DNA of 64,000 nucleotides from Macrostomum hystrix (taxonomy: Eukaryota > Platyhelminthes > Macrostomidae), in NCBI GenBank assembly GCA_950097015.1, contig CATNEN010000011.1:3562501-3626500 (forward strand), read 5' to 3'. The position numbers were made by a program, and so were the translations under genes. Under the pieces are notes generated by a model that was not told the origin of the DNA, made no database searches, and saw only the letters and a list, made by a program, of their open reading frames with translations. Each line of letters begins with the position of its first letter. Position 1 is the stretch's first letter. Positions 36,413-44,030 of this stretch are shown here, piece after piece.

Positions 36413-39400
36413 ATTCCATCTGTGTTTTTTCGGGTCAGGCATTTTTTGTCAACCAACCAGCCACTGGCATCAACCCACCCAGGTCCGACCCGCGTGTGGC
36501 CGGTTGTTCCCAAAAAAATCCCCAGTCCAAAAATATCCCAAATATGCTCCAACGAAGTTGGCGGCTTCGAATGCTGTGTGTTCTGCCGAAGCCATGGGAG
36601 AATTCAAATCTACACAATTTGGCTTGCGCTTCAATTTTCATTTCCGCTCTTCTTTTTGAAGCATCTGACAACTGTTGCTTGCTTGAATGTTCGCGATTCG
36701 TGCTGAGAATCGATGTGGATGTTGAATTGTTTAAAGTCTGTGAATTCAATTCACTCTTTATCTTCTTTGGTTAAATGCATTTTATTGCTTAGCTGAGAGA
36801 AAAGTTGGCTTGGAAAGAAAATTGTCTGACAAAATGGAATAGGCTTTAGGGTAGATCTCCATAGGGTAGATAGAGACAGCAGAGATGGGTAGATAGAGAC
36901 AGCAGAGATGGGTAGATAGAGACAGCAGAGATGGGTAGATAGAGACAGCAGAGATGGGTAGATAGAGACAGCAGAGATGGGTAGATAGAGACAGGAGAGA
37001 TGGGTAGATAGAGACAGCAAAGATGGGTAGATAGAGACAGCAGAGATATGTAGATAGAGACAGCAGAGATGGGTAGATAGAGACAGCAGAGATGGGTAGA
37101 TAAAGACAGCAGAGATGGGTAGATAGAGACAGCAGAGATGGGTAGATAAAGACAGGAGAGATGGGTAGATAGAGACAGCAGAGATGGGTAGATAGAGACA
37201 GCAGAGATGGGTAGATAGAGACAGCAGAGATGGGTAGATAGAGACAGCAGAGATGGGTAGATAGAGACAGGAGAGATGGGTAGATAGAGACAGCAGAGAT
37301 GGGTAGATAGAGACAGCAGAGATGGGTAGATAGAGACAGCAGAGATGGGTAGATAAAGACAGCAGAGATATGTAGATAGAGACAGCAGAGATGGGTAGAT
37401 AGAGACAGGAGAGATGGGTAGATAGAGACAGCAGAGATGGGTAGATAGAGACAGCAGAGATGGGTAGATAGAGACAGCAGAGATGGGTAGATAGAGACAG
37501 CAGAGATGGGTAGATAGAGACAGCAGAGATGGGTAGATAGAGACAGGAGAGATGGGTAGATAGAGACAGGAGAGATGGGTAGATAGAGACAGGAGAGATG
37601 GGTAGATAGAGACAGCAGAGATGGGTAGATAGAGACAGCAGAGATGGGTAGATAGAGACAGCAGAGATGGGTAGATAGAGACAGCAGAGATGGGTAGATA
37701 GAGACAGCAGAGATGGTAGATAGAGACAGCAGAGATGGGTAGATAGAGACAGCAGAGATGGGTAGGTTGGGACAGGAGAGATGGTAGATCTGGGCCGATA
37801 GGAGCAGGAGAGAGTGGGATCAGTGACATTGCAGCGATGTCCACCCCAAAATTAAAACACCATCCGATATTTTGCAAACGCTCTTTGTGGTTCGGTTAAT
37901 CCGGCCATAATCGTGGTTCTCGTCTTCTCGGAAAATGCGAGGCTCATTTAGATTGAGCTCACTATTCTAAGTTCAGGTGGTGCTCAACTCGTAAGCTCGG
38001 CCCAAACCTCAACCCCAAACCTCGCCGTGTGCGTGGCCGTTAGCTGAGTGCCGTTTTTCGCATCGAATTATTTCCGATGCTCTCAGCGAGTTTTCTAAGG
38101 ATTACAGAGCCCTCATTTCAGTTTTTTGCTGCCCTTGCCTGTGCTTTTATAGTTTGGCCGTTTCTTGTATCAGCGGTGGATTCTAAGAAAATTTTTTTTT
38201 AGGAAACACTATCGAACAGTCGCTAAGTGATGCGAGGCAGCTAAAGCTCTGGGGTTTAGTTCAAGCCTAATGGTCTCTTTTAGTGTTTGAGAACCACCCC
38301 CTGTGTACTAATGCCTATTAGAAGCAGTTGGCTGATACACAGTCTAATGAAATATGGAGATCTGTCAGAAAAATCATGGTTAATAATTCACGCCTTCTGT
38401 TGCAGTGAAAGCTTGGCTGTTTTAGAAAACTGCACGCATGAATTGTTGATGCTTTCGCTATGTTGAGTACGAAGATTGAGCACTATGGTCTAGGTTGGCG
38501 GATAAAATGATACTGAAAAATGTTCAAGCAGCGAAAGGTCATTGCGGAATGAAAGTTGACATCAATAATTGATTGGATTTGCAATGCAATAAATTGAATG
38601 AATGAAAGCCTTATAGTGATAGATATAAATGAATAGATAGGGAATAGATTAGGACTATGCATTTTCTTATCGTAGATAAAACGCACCAACTTTGGTAGGT
38701 AAATTGTTTTTCTTTAAACTGAGATCAATGATCAAATGTTTTATGATTTCAAGTTCAATCATTTTGGGGCAAACTTTCGTTTAACAACAATGACCCACAA
38801 GGATCCGTTATTACTCACTATGACTTAAAATGACCTATAAATACCCACGTTACCCTAAATGACCCAAAACGACGCAATGACTGACAATGACCCACATATG
38901 ATCCAGAATAACTCAAATTGATCTACAATAACTTTAAGTTACTCAGAGTTACCCACAATGACTCGCAGTTATCTACAGCTACCCGTAATGACCCACAATC
39001 ACTCATTTTAACTACAACGGTCTACAATAACCCACAATTATCCTAAACGACGCACACAATGACCCCACAATGACCCCACAATGCCTCCAAGTAACCCACA
39101 GTTATCCACAATGACTCTGAATCAGCCACAATGACTCTCAATGACTCACAATGACTCTCTATCATTCAAAATGACTCTCAATCACTCACAATGACTCTCA
39201 ATCACTCACAATGACTCTCAATCACTCACAATGACTCTCAATCACTCACAATGACTCTCAATGACTCACACTGACTCTCAATCACTCACAATGACTCTCA
39301 ATGACTCACACTGACTCTCAATCACCCACAATGACTCTCAATGACTCACACTGACTCTCAATCACCCACAATGACTCTCAATGACTCACACTGAGTCTCA

Positions 39401-40380
39401 ATCACTCACAATGACTCTCAATCACTCACAATGACTCTCAATCACTTACAATGACTCATAGAACCCACAATGACTCTCAATCACTCACAATGACTCATAG
39501 AACCCAAAATGACTCTCAATCACTTACAATGACTCATAGAACCCACAATGACTCTCAATCACTCACAATGACTCATAGAACCCAAAATGACTCTCAATCA
39601 CTTACAATGACTCATAGAACCCACAATGACTCTCAATCACTCACAATGACTCTCAATCACTCACAATGACTCTCAATCACTCACAATGACTCTCAATCAC
39701 TCACAATGACTCTCAATCACTCACAATGACTCTCAATCACTCACAATGACTCTCAATCACTCACAATGACTCTCAATCACTCACACTGACTCTTGATCAC
39801 TCAAAATGACTCTCAATCACTCACAATTACTCATAGAACCCACAATGACTCTCAATCACTCACAATGGCTCATAAAACCCTCGATGACTCATAAAACTCA
39901 CAATGACTCACCGGAGCTGGACATGACGTCGGCAGCGAAGTCGACACGTTTGATTCGATCTAGCCGACCCGATGGCACAGTCGGAGACAGCTCGTCCGAT
40001 GTCGACTGGGTCAAAGCGTCAGCGGACGGCGACGCTGGGAATACGAATACTTCAGCTTCGGTGTCGGCGCCGCTGCTGCTGCCGCGCTGGTGCTGGTGCT
40101 GTTGCTGATTCTGCTGCTGTGACAGCTGCTGTTGCACATGTCTAGCCGCAAGTGGCGCAGTGCTGGTTAATCTGGCCGAGCTGTCGGTGGCAAACACGCG
40201 CTGTCGCTGATTTTCAGGTCGATTTGATTCGTCGTACGTCGAGCTCACATTCAACGCCGCTGCCGAAATGCCACCAGCTGTGCTTGCCGCTGCTGCTGCA
40301 GCTGTTGTACTTGACGCCTCCCGATCAACGGCAGTCAGAGTCAAACCGGCGCTGATTGGCTGAGAAATCGGACTGGCCAT
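9331..40380 (-). CDS. KCNQ: KCNQ (Kv7) voltage-gated potassium channel, 14 coding exons plus alternative pore exon
   Basis: Exons (minus strand): 39912-40380, 26307-26688, 24595-24775, 24348-24474, 20861-21036, 20215-20343, then 19198-19308 or 17605-17715, then 15887-16071, 13801-14055, 12479-12673, 11353-11441, 11036-11225, 10864-10960 and 9331-10755. All junctions are GT-AG and keep phase: 4011 nt, 1336 aa. Seen in order: low-complexity N-terminus; S1-S4 with S4 core [16 protein letters not shown]5; pore and filter; S6 [22 protein letters not shown]-type calmodulin site ([14 protein letters not shown], about 552-565); helix B with [16 protein letters not shown]; helix C/D coiled coil; long disordered tail. 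Known: Kv7 tetramers carry slow, PIP2- and calmodulin-dependent K+ current at the plasma membrane. Odd: duplicated pore exon, long S1-S2 loop, very long N- and C-termini. Family assignment is essentially certain; exon 1 and the linker exons are less certain. Confidence 0.95.
10864..10960 (-). CDS. KCNQ: KCNQ exon 13: helix C
   Basis: It encodes [20 protein letters not shown] then [12 protein letters not shown], matching the Kv7 segment after helix B (VDQIVG / DQILG). It is flanked by short introns of 75 and 108 nt and is in phase with both neighbours. Confidence 0.95.
11036..11225 (-). CDS. KCNQ: KCNQ exon 12: helix B
   Basis: It encodes [20 protein letters not shown] and [20 protein letters not shown] followed by [15 protein letters not shown]. 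This is the most conserved cytoplasmic block of the Kv7 family (helix B, second calmodulin-contact helix, and the start of helix C). Confidence 0.97.
11353..11441 (-). CDS. KCNQ: KCNQ exon 11: short linker exon
   Basis: 29 full codons, [18 protein letters not shown] to ISQKDD, with one nucleotide at each end. Acceptor TTACAG (11442-11443), donor GTAAG (11351-11352). It joins exon 12 as [12 protein letters not shown]. Confidence 0.8.
11442..12478. other. KCNQ intron 10
   Basis: AT-rich, with no repeat array and no conserved reading frame seen. Confidence 0.6.
12479..12673 (-). CDS. KCNQ: KCNQ exon 10: helix A-B linker, basic C-terminal half
   Basis: 64 full codons with partial codons at both ends: an Ala/Ser/Glu-rich start, then [20 protein letters not shown] and ADLATSF. 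Acceptor CGCCAG (12674-12675) and donor GTGATC (12477-12478) are weaker than elsewhere, but the phase joins exactly to exons 9 and 11. Confidence 0.72.
12674..13800. other. KCNQ intron 9
   Basis: AT-rich, ordinary intronic sequence. I see no repeat, ORF or RNA gene in it. Confidence 0.6.
13801..14055 (-). CDS. KCNQ: KCNQ exon 9: helix A-B linker, Ser/Gly-rich
   Basis: The frame runs [20 protein letters not shown], then [12 protein letters not shown], then a Gly/Thr-rich segment and [18 protein letters not shown]. The acceptor after TTAAAAAG (14056-14057) was chosen over two AGs nearer the frame because it is the only one phase-compatible with exon 8. Ser-Pro sites suggest phosphorylation, as in the same linker of vertebrate Kv7. 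Confidence 0.72.
14056..15886. other. KCNQ intron 8, with a possible 33-nt microexon
   Basis: Mostly AT-rich. Within it, 15421-15453 (minus) is a 33-nt in-phase block ([11 protein letters not shown]) followed by a GTATGT donor but preceded by a weak acceptor (GAGCAAG). Because exons 8 and 9 already join in phase without it, it could only be an optional cassette. Confidence 0.35.
15887..16071 (-). CDS. KCNQ: KCNQ exon 8: post-S6 and helix A calmodulin site
   Basis: It starts [20 protein letters not shown] immediately after S6, then the basic RRR and the IQ-type motif [14 protein letters not shown], then TWKPHMRP. All of these are diagnostic of Kv7 helix A, where calmodulin binds. It ends with two nucleotides before donor GTAAG (15885-15886). 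Confidence 0.96.
16413..16500. repeat. Dispersed repeat, copy 2 (pairs with about 3326-3410)
   Basis: It shares the 19-nt GGTGGACTTTCACGAAAA(A)TCGGT start and a diverged downstream stretch (actatcg.aa.gt.gg) with 3326-3410 in CUB intron 3. The remainder is too diverged to define ends. Confidence 0.45.
16541..17470. repeat. Minisatellite A1: 16-bp unit AATCTCTCCCGTGTAG
   Basis: About 58 tandem copies with variation mainly in the last two bases (AG, CG, CT, or AAG-type units). It lies in the KCNQ intron downstream of pore exon A. On the minus strand it is open for 16-aa repeats ([16 protein letters not shown]); that frame is out of phase with the channel and is a by-product of composition. Confidence 0.95.
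17605..17715 (-). CDS. KCNQ: KCNQ pore exon A: canonical filter GYGD and S6
   Basis: 37 codons, phase 0 at both ends, acceptor TTTGCAG (17716-17717), donor GTAAGC (17603-17604). It encodes [16 protein letters not shown] then S6 ending [10 protein letters not shown], which continues into GILGSGF of exon 8. It retains the filter Asp, the P-loop Trp, the S6 glycine hinge and the PAG motif of Kv7. This is the exon expected to make a conducting channel. Confidence 0.96.
18141..18698. repeat. Minisatellite A2: 16-bp unit CTCCATTCTCAACTCA
   Basis: About 35 copies, in the intron between pore exons B and A. In the KCNQ sense direction each unit reads GTGAGTTGAGAATGGA, so its first eight bases equal those of the exon B donor (GTGAGTTG). 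Confidence 0.95.
19198..19308 (-). CDS. KCNQ: KCNQ pore exon B: alternative filter GYGQ and divergent S6
   Basis: 37 codons, exactly the length and phase of exon A, with acceptor TTGGCAG (19309-19310) and a strong donor GTGAGT (19196-19197). It encodes [19 protein letters not shown] and an S6 ending [10 protein letters not shown]. 18 of 37 residues match exon A. Relative to exon A it replaces the filter Asp with Gln, the P-loop Trp with Tyr, the S6 hinge Gly with Ile, and PAG with PPG. Splicing both exons would keep frame but give two filters, so mutually exclusive use is inferred. An intact frame and splice sites argue against a dead relic. Confidence 0.85.
19640..19912 (-). mobile_element. 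tRNA-derived SINE, family A, copy 1
   Basis: The minus strand begins with tRNA-like AGCCAAGTGGTTAGAGC (A-box) and GGGGGTTCGATTCCC (B-box). The body contains the 14-bp palindrome CAGTCCATGGACTG and AGCTGCGGCTGT-like sequence near the other end. It aligns with 24025-24295 over most of its length. It lies in the KCNQ intron just upstream of pore exon B. Confidence 0.75.
20215..20343 (-). CDS. KCNQ: KCNQ exon 6: S5 and pore helix start
   Basis: 43 complete codons from [17 protein letters not shown] (S5) through YADALWWGV (pore helix), phase 0 at both ends, so it can join either pore exon. At the position of the S5 tryptophan that binds retigabine in Kv7.2-7.5 there is Val (TTVYIGF); Kv7.1 also lacks Trp there. 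Confidence 0.96.
20861..21036 (-). CDS. KCNQ: KCNQ exon 5: S3, S4 voltage sensor and S4-S5 linker
   Basis: S3 is [16 protein letters not shown]4 is [20 protein letters not shown], with the Kv7-type Gln replacing one of the Shaker arginines (FQILRM). The linker [16 protein letters not shown] matches the Kv7 S4-S5 linker that contacts PIP2. The first partial codon completes Asp from exon 4. Confidence 0.96.
21258..21578 (-). mobile_element. tRNA-derived SINE, family B, copy 2
   Basis: Full-length relative of 7661-7975: tRNA-like head GGCAGAGTGGCTAACGCG on the minus strand, shared CGCTGACTCCTGAGCACAC core, and an AAT-triplet tail at 21258-21277. It lies in the KCNQ intron between exons 4 and 5. 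Confidence 0.75.
22000..23460. other. GC-rich patch in KCNQ intron 4 with unrecognised ORFs
   Basis: Two GC-rich, CT-rich subregions (about 22010-22520 and 23200-23460) interrupt AT-rich intron. The longest ATG frame is 22009-22623 minus (204 codons, basic, Pro/Ser/Arg-rich). It shows no domain and overlaps other open frames. It may be an internal promoter or simply compositional; there is no support for coding. Confidence 0.25.
24025..24295 (-). mobile_element. tRNA-derived SINE, family A, copy 2
   Basis: The minus strand reads TAGCCTAGTGGTTCGAGTGC then CGGGTTCGATTCC (tRNA-like head). The body shares with copy 1 the TACCCATTTAACAG, GTGTCTTGCTAA and CTGTTCAGTCC(A/G)TGGACTG motifs. It ends about 50 bp before KCNQ exon 4. 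Confidence 0.75.
24348..24474 (-). CDS. KCNQ: KCNQ exon 4: S2 and S2-S3 linker
   Basis: It encodes S2 ending in FTEYCLRMW, then [20 protein letters not shown], which matches the Kv7 hallmark linker (AAGC..RYRGWRGRLKFARKP), then PFCIV at the start of S3. The acidic S2 residue and the following Arg are conserved. Donor GTGAGC at 24346-24347. Confidence 0.95.
24595..24775 (-). CDS. KCNQ: KCNQ exon 3: S1 and unusually long S1-S2 loop
   Basis: S1 reads [16 protein letters not shown], matching Kv7 S1. The extracellular loop that follows ([13 protein letters not shown] to HNEIASEIL) is about 45 residues with two cysteines, several times longer than the roughly ten residues of vertebrate Kv7. It ends in phase 1/0 at GTGAGT (24593-24594). 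Confidence 0.92.
26307..26688 (-). CDS. KCNQ: KCNQ exon 2: pre-S1 region and start of S1
   Basis: It begins [10 protein letters not shown] after acceptor TTCGTAG (26689-26690). A Gln/Pro-rich stretch and a basic, Ser-rich region follow, then the strongly conserved Kv7 pre-S1 motif [12 protein letters not shown] and the first residues of S1. The donor is GTGAGT (26305-26306), leaving two nucleotides that complete Val with exon 3. An open frame continues upstream of the acceptor but has no ATG, which supports the splice. Confidence 0.85.
26820..27450. other. GC-rich segment just upstream of KCNQ exon 2
   Basis: A CT-rich then GC-rich stretch immediately 5' (in gene sense) of exon 2, with no recognisable coding. 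Its composition could suit an internal promoter or alternative first exon, but no start codon splicing to exon 2 was identified. Confidence 0.25.
27851..29739. repeat. Minisatellite A3: 10-bp unit CTCTGCCTCA
   Basis: About 188 copies in KCNQ intron 1, with marker variants (CACACTG, CTCTACC-TCTCCCTTA, GCCCTCA). A marked block at 28061 recurs at 28714 and another at 28261 recurs at 29044, showing a later duplication of about 0.65-0.8 kb. The long plus-strand frames ([10 protein letters not shown] repeated) result from the 10-bp period and lack of stops. Confidence 0.95.
29740..31977. other. KCNQ intron 1 sequence between arrays A3 and A4
   Basis: Mixed-composition sequence without recognised genes. 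It contains a fragment of SINE family A at 31530-31625 (CAGTCCATGGACTG palindrome and GGTACCCATTT). Short ORFs at 31018-31316 have no recognisable content. Confidence 0.5.
31978..34061. repeat. Minisatellite A4: 33-bp unit with 495-bp higher-order repeat
   Basis: About 63 copies of a 33-bp unit that on the plus strand encodes [11 protein letters not shown]. Because 33 is divisible by 3 and the unit has no stop, both strands are open: 681 codons plus, 668 minus. Variant units (SDL, SDP, and SNHFTISDL) recur in the fixed order TNL x4, SDL, SDP, TNL x4, SDL, SDP, TNL x2, ISDL. That is a 15-unit, 495-bp higher-order repeat; marker positions 32550, 33045 and 33540 are exactly 495 bp apart. It lies in KCNQ intron 1. 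Coding is unlikely, though an antisense peptide cannot be excluded. Confidence 0.95.
34508..35427. repeat. Minisatellite A5: 15-bp unit AGACAGACACATCAG
   Basis: About 60 copies with inserted AAGAG and GAGACA variants that shift the frame between (ETDTS) and (RQTHQ) repeats. It lies in KCNQ intron 1. The plus-strand ORF of 339 codons here is array translation. Confidence 0.95.
36097..36129 (+). other. Potential G-quadruplex
   Basis: Five runs of three or four G within 33 nt: GGGG, GGG, GGGG, GGG, GGGG, GGG separated by 2-4 nt (from CGGGGTTTGGGCAGGGG onward). It lies on the non-template-sense opposite strand of KCNQ intron 1. Confidence 0.5.
36373..36410. repeat. CTG/CAG trinucleotide tract
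   Basis: About 13 consecutive triplets (TTGTTGCTGCTGCTG...) in KCNQ intron 1. Other short CAG/CTG tracts are at 9657-9695 (Gln tract of KCNQ exon 14) and 51546-51566. Confidence 0.85.
36863..37788. repeat. Minisatellite A6: 22-bp unit (GGGTAGATAGAGACAGCAGA + GAT variants)
   Basis: About 42 copies in KCNQ intron 1. Single-base variants (CAGGAG for CAGCAG, ATAAAG for ATAGAG, ATATG for ATGGG) allow individual units to be tracked. The 343-codon minus-strand frame is array translation. Confidence 0.95.
37789..38785. other. KCNQ intron 1 sequence between arrays A6 and A7
   Basis: No repeat or coding feature is seen. Confidence 0.5.
38786..39905. repeat. Minisatellite A7: 20-bp unit, degenerate edge, abutting the intron 1 donor
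   Basis: The regular part (about 39120-39905) has some 39 copies of AATGACTCTCAATCACTCAC. From 38786 to 39110 is a degenerate TGACCCACAA-type zone, which looks like an old edge. In KCNQ sense each unit reads GTGAGTGATTGAGAGTCATT. The true exon 1 donor, GTGAGTCATT, is the last unit-like sequence of the array. Confidence 0.95.
39912..40380 (-). CDS. KCNQ: KCNQ exon 1: start codon and disordered N-terminus
   Basis: 156 codons plus one nucleotide, starting [16 protein letters not shown], the first ATG after an in-frame TAG. The content is Ala/Ser-rich with a Gln/His stretch ([12 protein letters not shown]) and ends [10 protein letters not shown]. The donor GTGAGT (39906-39911) is perfect. The leftover G joins AT of exon 2 to make Asp, so the phase matches. 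It is assigned to KCNQ by strand, phase and absence of any other start; it lies 13.2 kb upstream of exon 2. It could instead belong to an unseen gene. Confidence 0.68.
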
Positions 40381-41743
40381 TGATCTGATAGTTGAGGCGA
40401 GCACAGCAACAGCCTATTTGATAAGCCAATCGCTTAACTTTAAGCGAACTCTTTTCAGTTTAACTTTGCGATTCTCATTGCGCTGCAGCCCGTGTTAACA
40501 GGCCCGCCAGGTGGAGTGGCCGAAGGCGAGCTAAAGGGAAGTAGAGCTTTTCGGTTAATCCATGTTATTTAATAACAGTTTGGGCATATTTTATAGATGG
40601 TTAGATCTATCGCTTGTACTTAAAATGGCTTATCTGTTAAGTTAGAAATGTATTTCCAATGAAGTAAATAAATTCTTTTAGATAGTTACTTTACGAGAAA
40701 AAAACTAATTATCGAAATTTTACTAAACGTTATTTTTATTTCGGTCTAAAAAACCAAACTTGACGTAAAATCCTCACTTGCCTACTAGTAGTAGGCTGTA
40801 TTAAAGAACGAAGCGGAACACTCGAATATTTGAAGTAAAAAGCGAGGCTGAGTGAGTGGGACTAGAATCGCTGAAAATAACTCAGTGACGAGAGTGAGCT
40901 GGAAAGAAGAGTAGAAGAACGAGATGGAAGAGTGACAGATCGAGTAGAGTGACACATTGATAGATAGCAGTGTCAGATAGATAAGATAGTGACAGATTGA
41001 TAGTTTATAATTGTTTTAACATGATCAGGAGATAGGCATGAGAGGATTATTTCTAAAGCCGAGAACAGATTAAAGAAGAATAAAAGTGAGATTGGAGATC
41101 CGACTTTCAAGCCGTGCCGATTGAAAGCAATAAAAGTCGGAATAAATAAAGTGCATCTATAAATACTCGTAGGTATAGTCAGCAGACACAAAAGACAAGC
41201 CAGTGTGTTGGCAGGCAGGCAGACAGAATAAATCCACGCGTTTAAGAGAGCTTTCAGAGCTCAAAATCCGATAGCAGTGTGCGAGAAATGATGCTCTGAG
41301 AGCACTGAATACAGTGGCAGCGAGTCTCATTAAAAATTAATGCTTAACAGCTCCCACGAGCTGGTAAGCTGCTTGATCTACGGCGGGGCGGGGTGGGGCA
41401 GTGGGTCCTCATTTAGATTTTCCGCCGGAGTGCGAATACATCAGCGACTGGCCTCAGCCGAGACTATTGAAGCCTTCACAATGTCTGAGACCTGTCATCG
41501 GGATTCATAATCTAAAAACTGCTGCTTATGCGGCATCACTCGCTTGCCAATTATTTGAGATCATCTTCATTCAATAGAATTTCATCCTGCTTATTAAACT
41601 CTTCTATGAAATAAATATTGGCTTATATACGGTAGTTAAAGCGACAGAATACGTTTGCTGATGCTGTACTTTGTGAGATAAGGGATTCCATTCTTCCATT
41701 TTTATCCTGATTCTTATGCCGATTTCTAATTTCTAATTATTCA
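40381..41743. other. Region upstream of KCNQ exon 1
   Basis: It presumably holds the KCNQ 5' untranslated region and promoter. A GC-rich patch at 40470-40545 and another at 41380-41400 stand out. A pyrimidine-rich CAACTATCAG just before the ATG could be a 3' splice site for an upstream untranslated exon. No TATA box convincingly placed. Confidence 0.3.
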
Positions 41744-42085
41744 TCTCTCTACCCCACTCTCTACCCCTCTCTATCCCCTTTCTACCCCTCAATTCCCCTC
41801 TCTACCCGTCTCTACCCGTCTCTACCCCTCTCTACCCCTCTCTACCCCTCTCTACCCTCTCTACCCCTCTATAACTCTCTCTACCCCTCTCTCTACCCCT
41901 CTCTACCCCTCTCTACCCCTCTCTACCCGTCTCTACCCGTCTCTACCCCTCTCTACCCGTCTCTACCCGTCTCTACCCCTCTCTACCCCTCTCTACCCCT
42001 CTCTCTACCCCTCTCTAACTCTCTCTACCCCTCTTTCTACCCCTCTCTACCCCTCTCTACTCTCCCTAACCTTCTCTAACACCTC
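41744..42085. repeat. Minisatellite A8: 10-bp unit CTCTACCCCT
   Basis: About 33 copies, with CCCGT and CTCTAACTCT variants. Pyrimidine on the plus strand. Upstream of KCNQ. Confidence 0.93.
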
Positions 42086-42465
42086 TCTCAACCTTTCTTT
42101 GCCGTTTTCTCTACCTCAAATGTTTGCTATCCATAGAGTCAGAAATGCAGAACAATCAAGTGTTAAGCAGCTCGATTGACACAGCAGCATTGCAGCAATG
42201 TTCGATCGCCTATTTTCAACATTATCGATATTGAAATCAATAGGAAAACTGTGATTTCCCTGGAGGCATTGCTCTGAGAGTCTGCGCTCTCACAAATTCT
42301 GTGCCAGACGGAGCGAAAAACATTTAATCAATGCAACCGAGACTTCTGCGGGTTGCTCACCAGATTTCCTAGTTAAATATATTGCCTAGACAACAATTCT
42401 ATTTTAAGTGGCTCTACACAATCGTGCTTACGGCTATAGTATTAGCATTAAAAAATTTCAACTCC

Positions 42466-43520
42466 CCATGTCTATCCATGTCTTGCTAATGTCAATCCAT
42501 GTATCTCTAATGTCAATCTATGTCTCTCTAATGTCTGTCTATCCATGTCTCTCTAATGTCTGTCAATCCATGTCTCTCTAATGTCTATCCATGTCTCTCT
42601 AATGTCTGTCAATCCATGTCTCTCTAATGTCTGTCAATCCATGTCTCTAATGTCTGTCAATCCATGTCTCTCTAATGTCTATCCATGTCTCTCTAATGTC
42701 TGTCAATCCATGTCTCTAATGTCTGTCAATCCATGTCTCTCTAATGTCTATCCATGTCTCTCTAATGTCTGTCAATCCATGTCTCTAATGTCTGTCAATC
42801 CATGTCTCTCTAATGTCTATCCATGTCTCTCTAATGTCTGTCAATCCATGTCTCTCTAATGTCTATCCATGTCTCTCTAATGTCTGTCAATCCATGTCTC
42901 TAATGTCTGTCAATCCATGTCTCTCTAATGTCTATCCATGTCTCTCTAATGTCTGTCAATCCATGTCTCTAATGTCTGTCAATCCATGTCTCTCTAATGT
43001 CTGTCAATCCATGTCTCTAATGTCTGTCAATCCATGTCTCTCTAATGTCTGTCAATCCATGTCTCTCTAATGTCTGTCAATCCATGTCTCTCTAATGTCT
43101 GTCAATCCATGTCTCTCTAATGTCTGTCAATCCATGTCTCTCTAATGTCTGTCAATCCATGTCTCTAATGTCTGTCAATCCATGTCTCTCTAATGTCTGT
43201 CAATCCATGTCTCTCTAATGTCTGTCAATCCATGTCTCTCTAATGTCTGTCAATCCATGTCTCTCTAATGTCTGTCAATCCATGTCTCTCTAATGTCTGT
43301 CAATCCATGTCTCTCTAATGTCTGTCAATCCATGTCTCTCTAATGTCTGTCAATCCATGTCTCTCTAATGTCTATCCATGTCTCTCTAATGTCTGTCAAT
43401 CCATGTCTCTAATGTCTGTCAATCCATGTCTCTCTAATGTCTATCCATGTCTCTCTAATGTCTATCCATGTCTCTCTAATGTCTATCCATGTCTCTCTAT
43501 GTCTATCTATCGAACTTCAT
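42466..43520. repeat. Minisatellite A9: 25/23/21-bp units containing TCTCTCTAATGTCTGTCAAT
   Basis: About 44 units. Full 25-bp units end CCATG; shorter ones lack TCTC or replace TGTCAATCC with ATCC. The unit types alternate in a larger pattern between 42581 and 42960 (25, 23, 21 bp in rotation). Confidence 0.95.
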
Positions 43521-43879
43521 CTCTCTCCCACCTCTCTTAAATATCTCTCCTTGTCTCTCCATCTCTTAGATTTTTCAACGAACGTCGTAGAAAGTATAAA
43601 ATCGGTGAAGAAAGTTGAAATGTCAAATTTATTTTTAATTTATCTACGATTTAATCTTTTATTTTAGTTTTGAATTGCGTAGTTACGAAAAGGTTTCGCA
43701 AAAAAAAAATTCGTTTTTGTATTTTAATAATTTGCAGATTAAAATAAAAATAGATTGCTTATCTACCTACCAACTGGTAACCTACTAGTAAGCGTCTATT
43801 CTATTATTCTAATAGTGCAAAAGCTTCTATGTGAGTGATAGGCTAGATAAAGATAGGTTTGAAAAGTATTCAAATTCTA

Positions 43880-44030
43880 GGTACCAGCATTGGCTAAGGT
43901 AGCTGAGTGGGGGTGTGGCGTCTCCCAGTCCATGGACTGAACAGCCGTACGCAGCCTTTAGATGCGCCGCGCAATAGCTGCGGCTGTGCTGTCGGCTGCA
44001 GATGTGGCTGATTGGGGCAGATGTTATCAA
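43880..44030 (+). mobile_element. SINE family A fragment, opposite orientation
   Basis: CAGTCCATGGACTG at about 43928 is followed by AACAGCCGTACGCAGCC and TAGCTGCGGCTGTGCTGTCG. It matches the 3' body of copies in KCNQ introns, and a sister fragment is at 62068-62165. Confidence 0.65.

Noticed and set aside
36846-37877. 343-codon minus ORF
   Set aside because: Translation of array A6; no independent coding signal.
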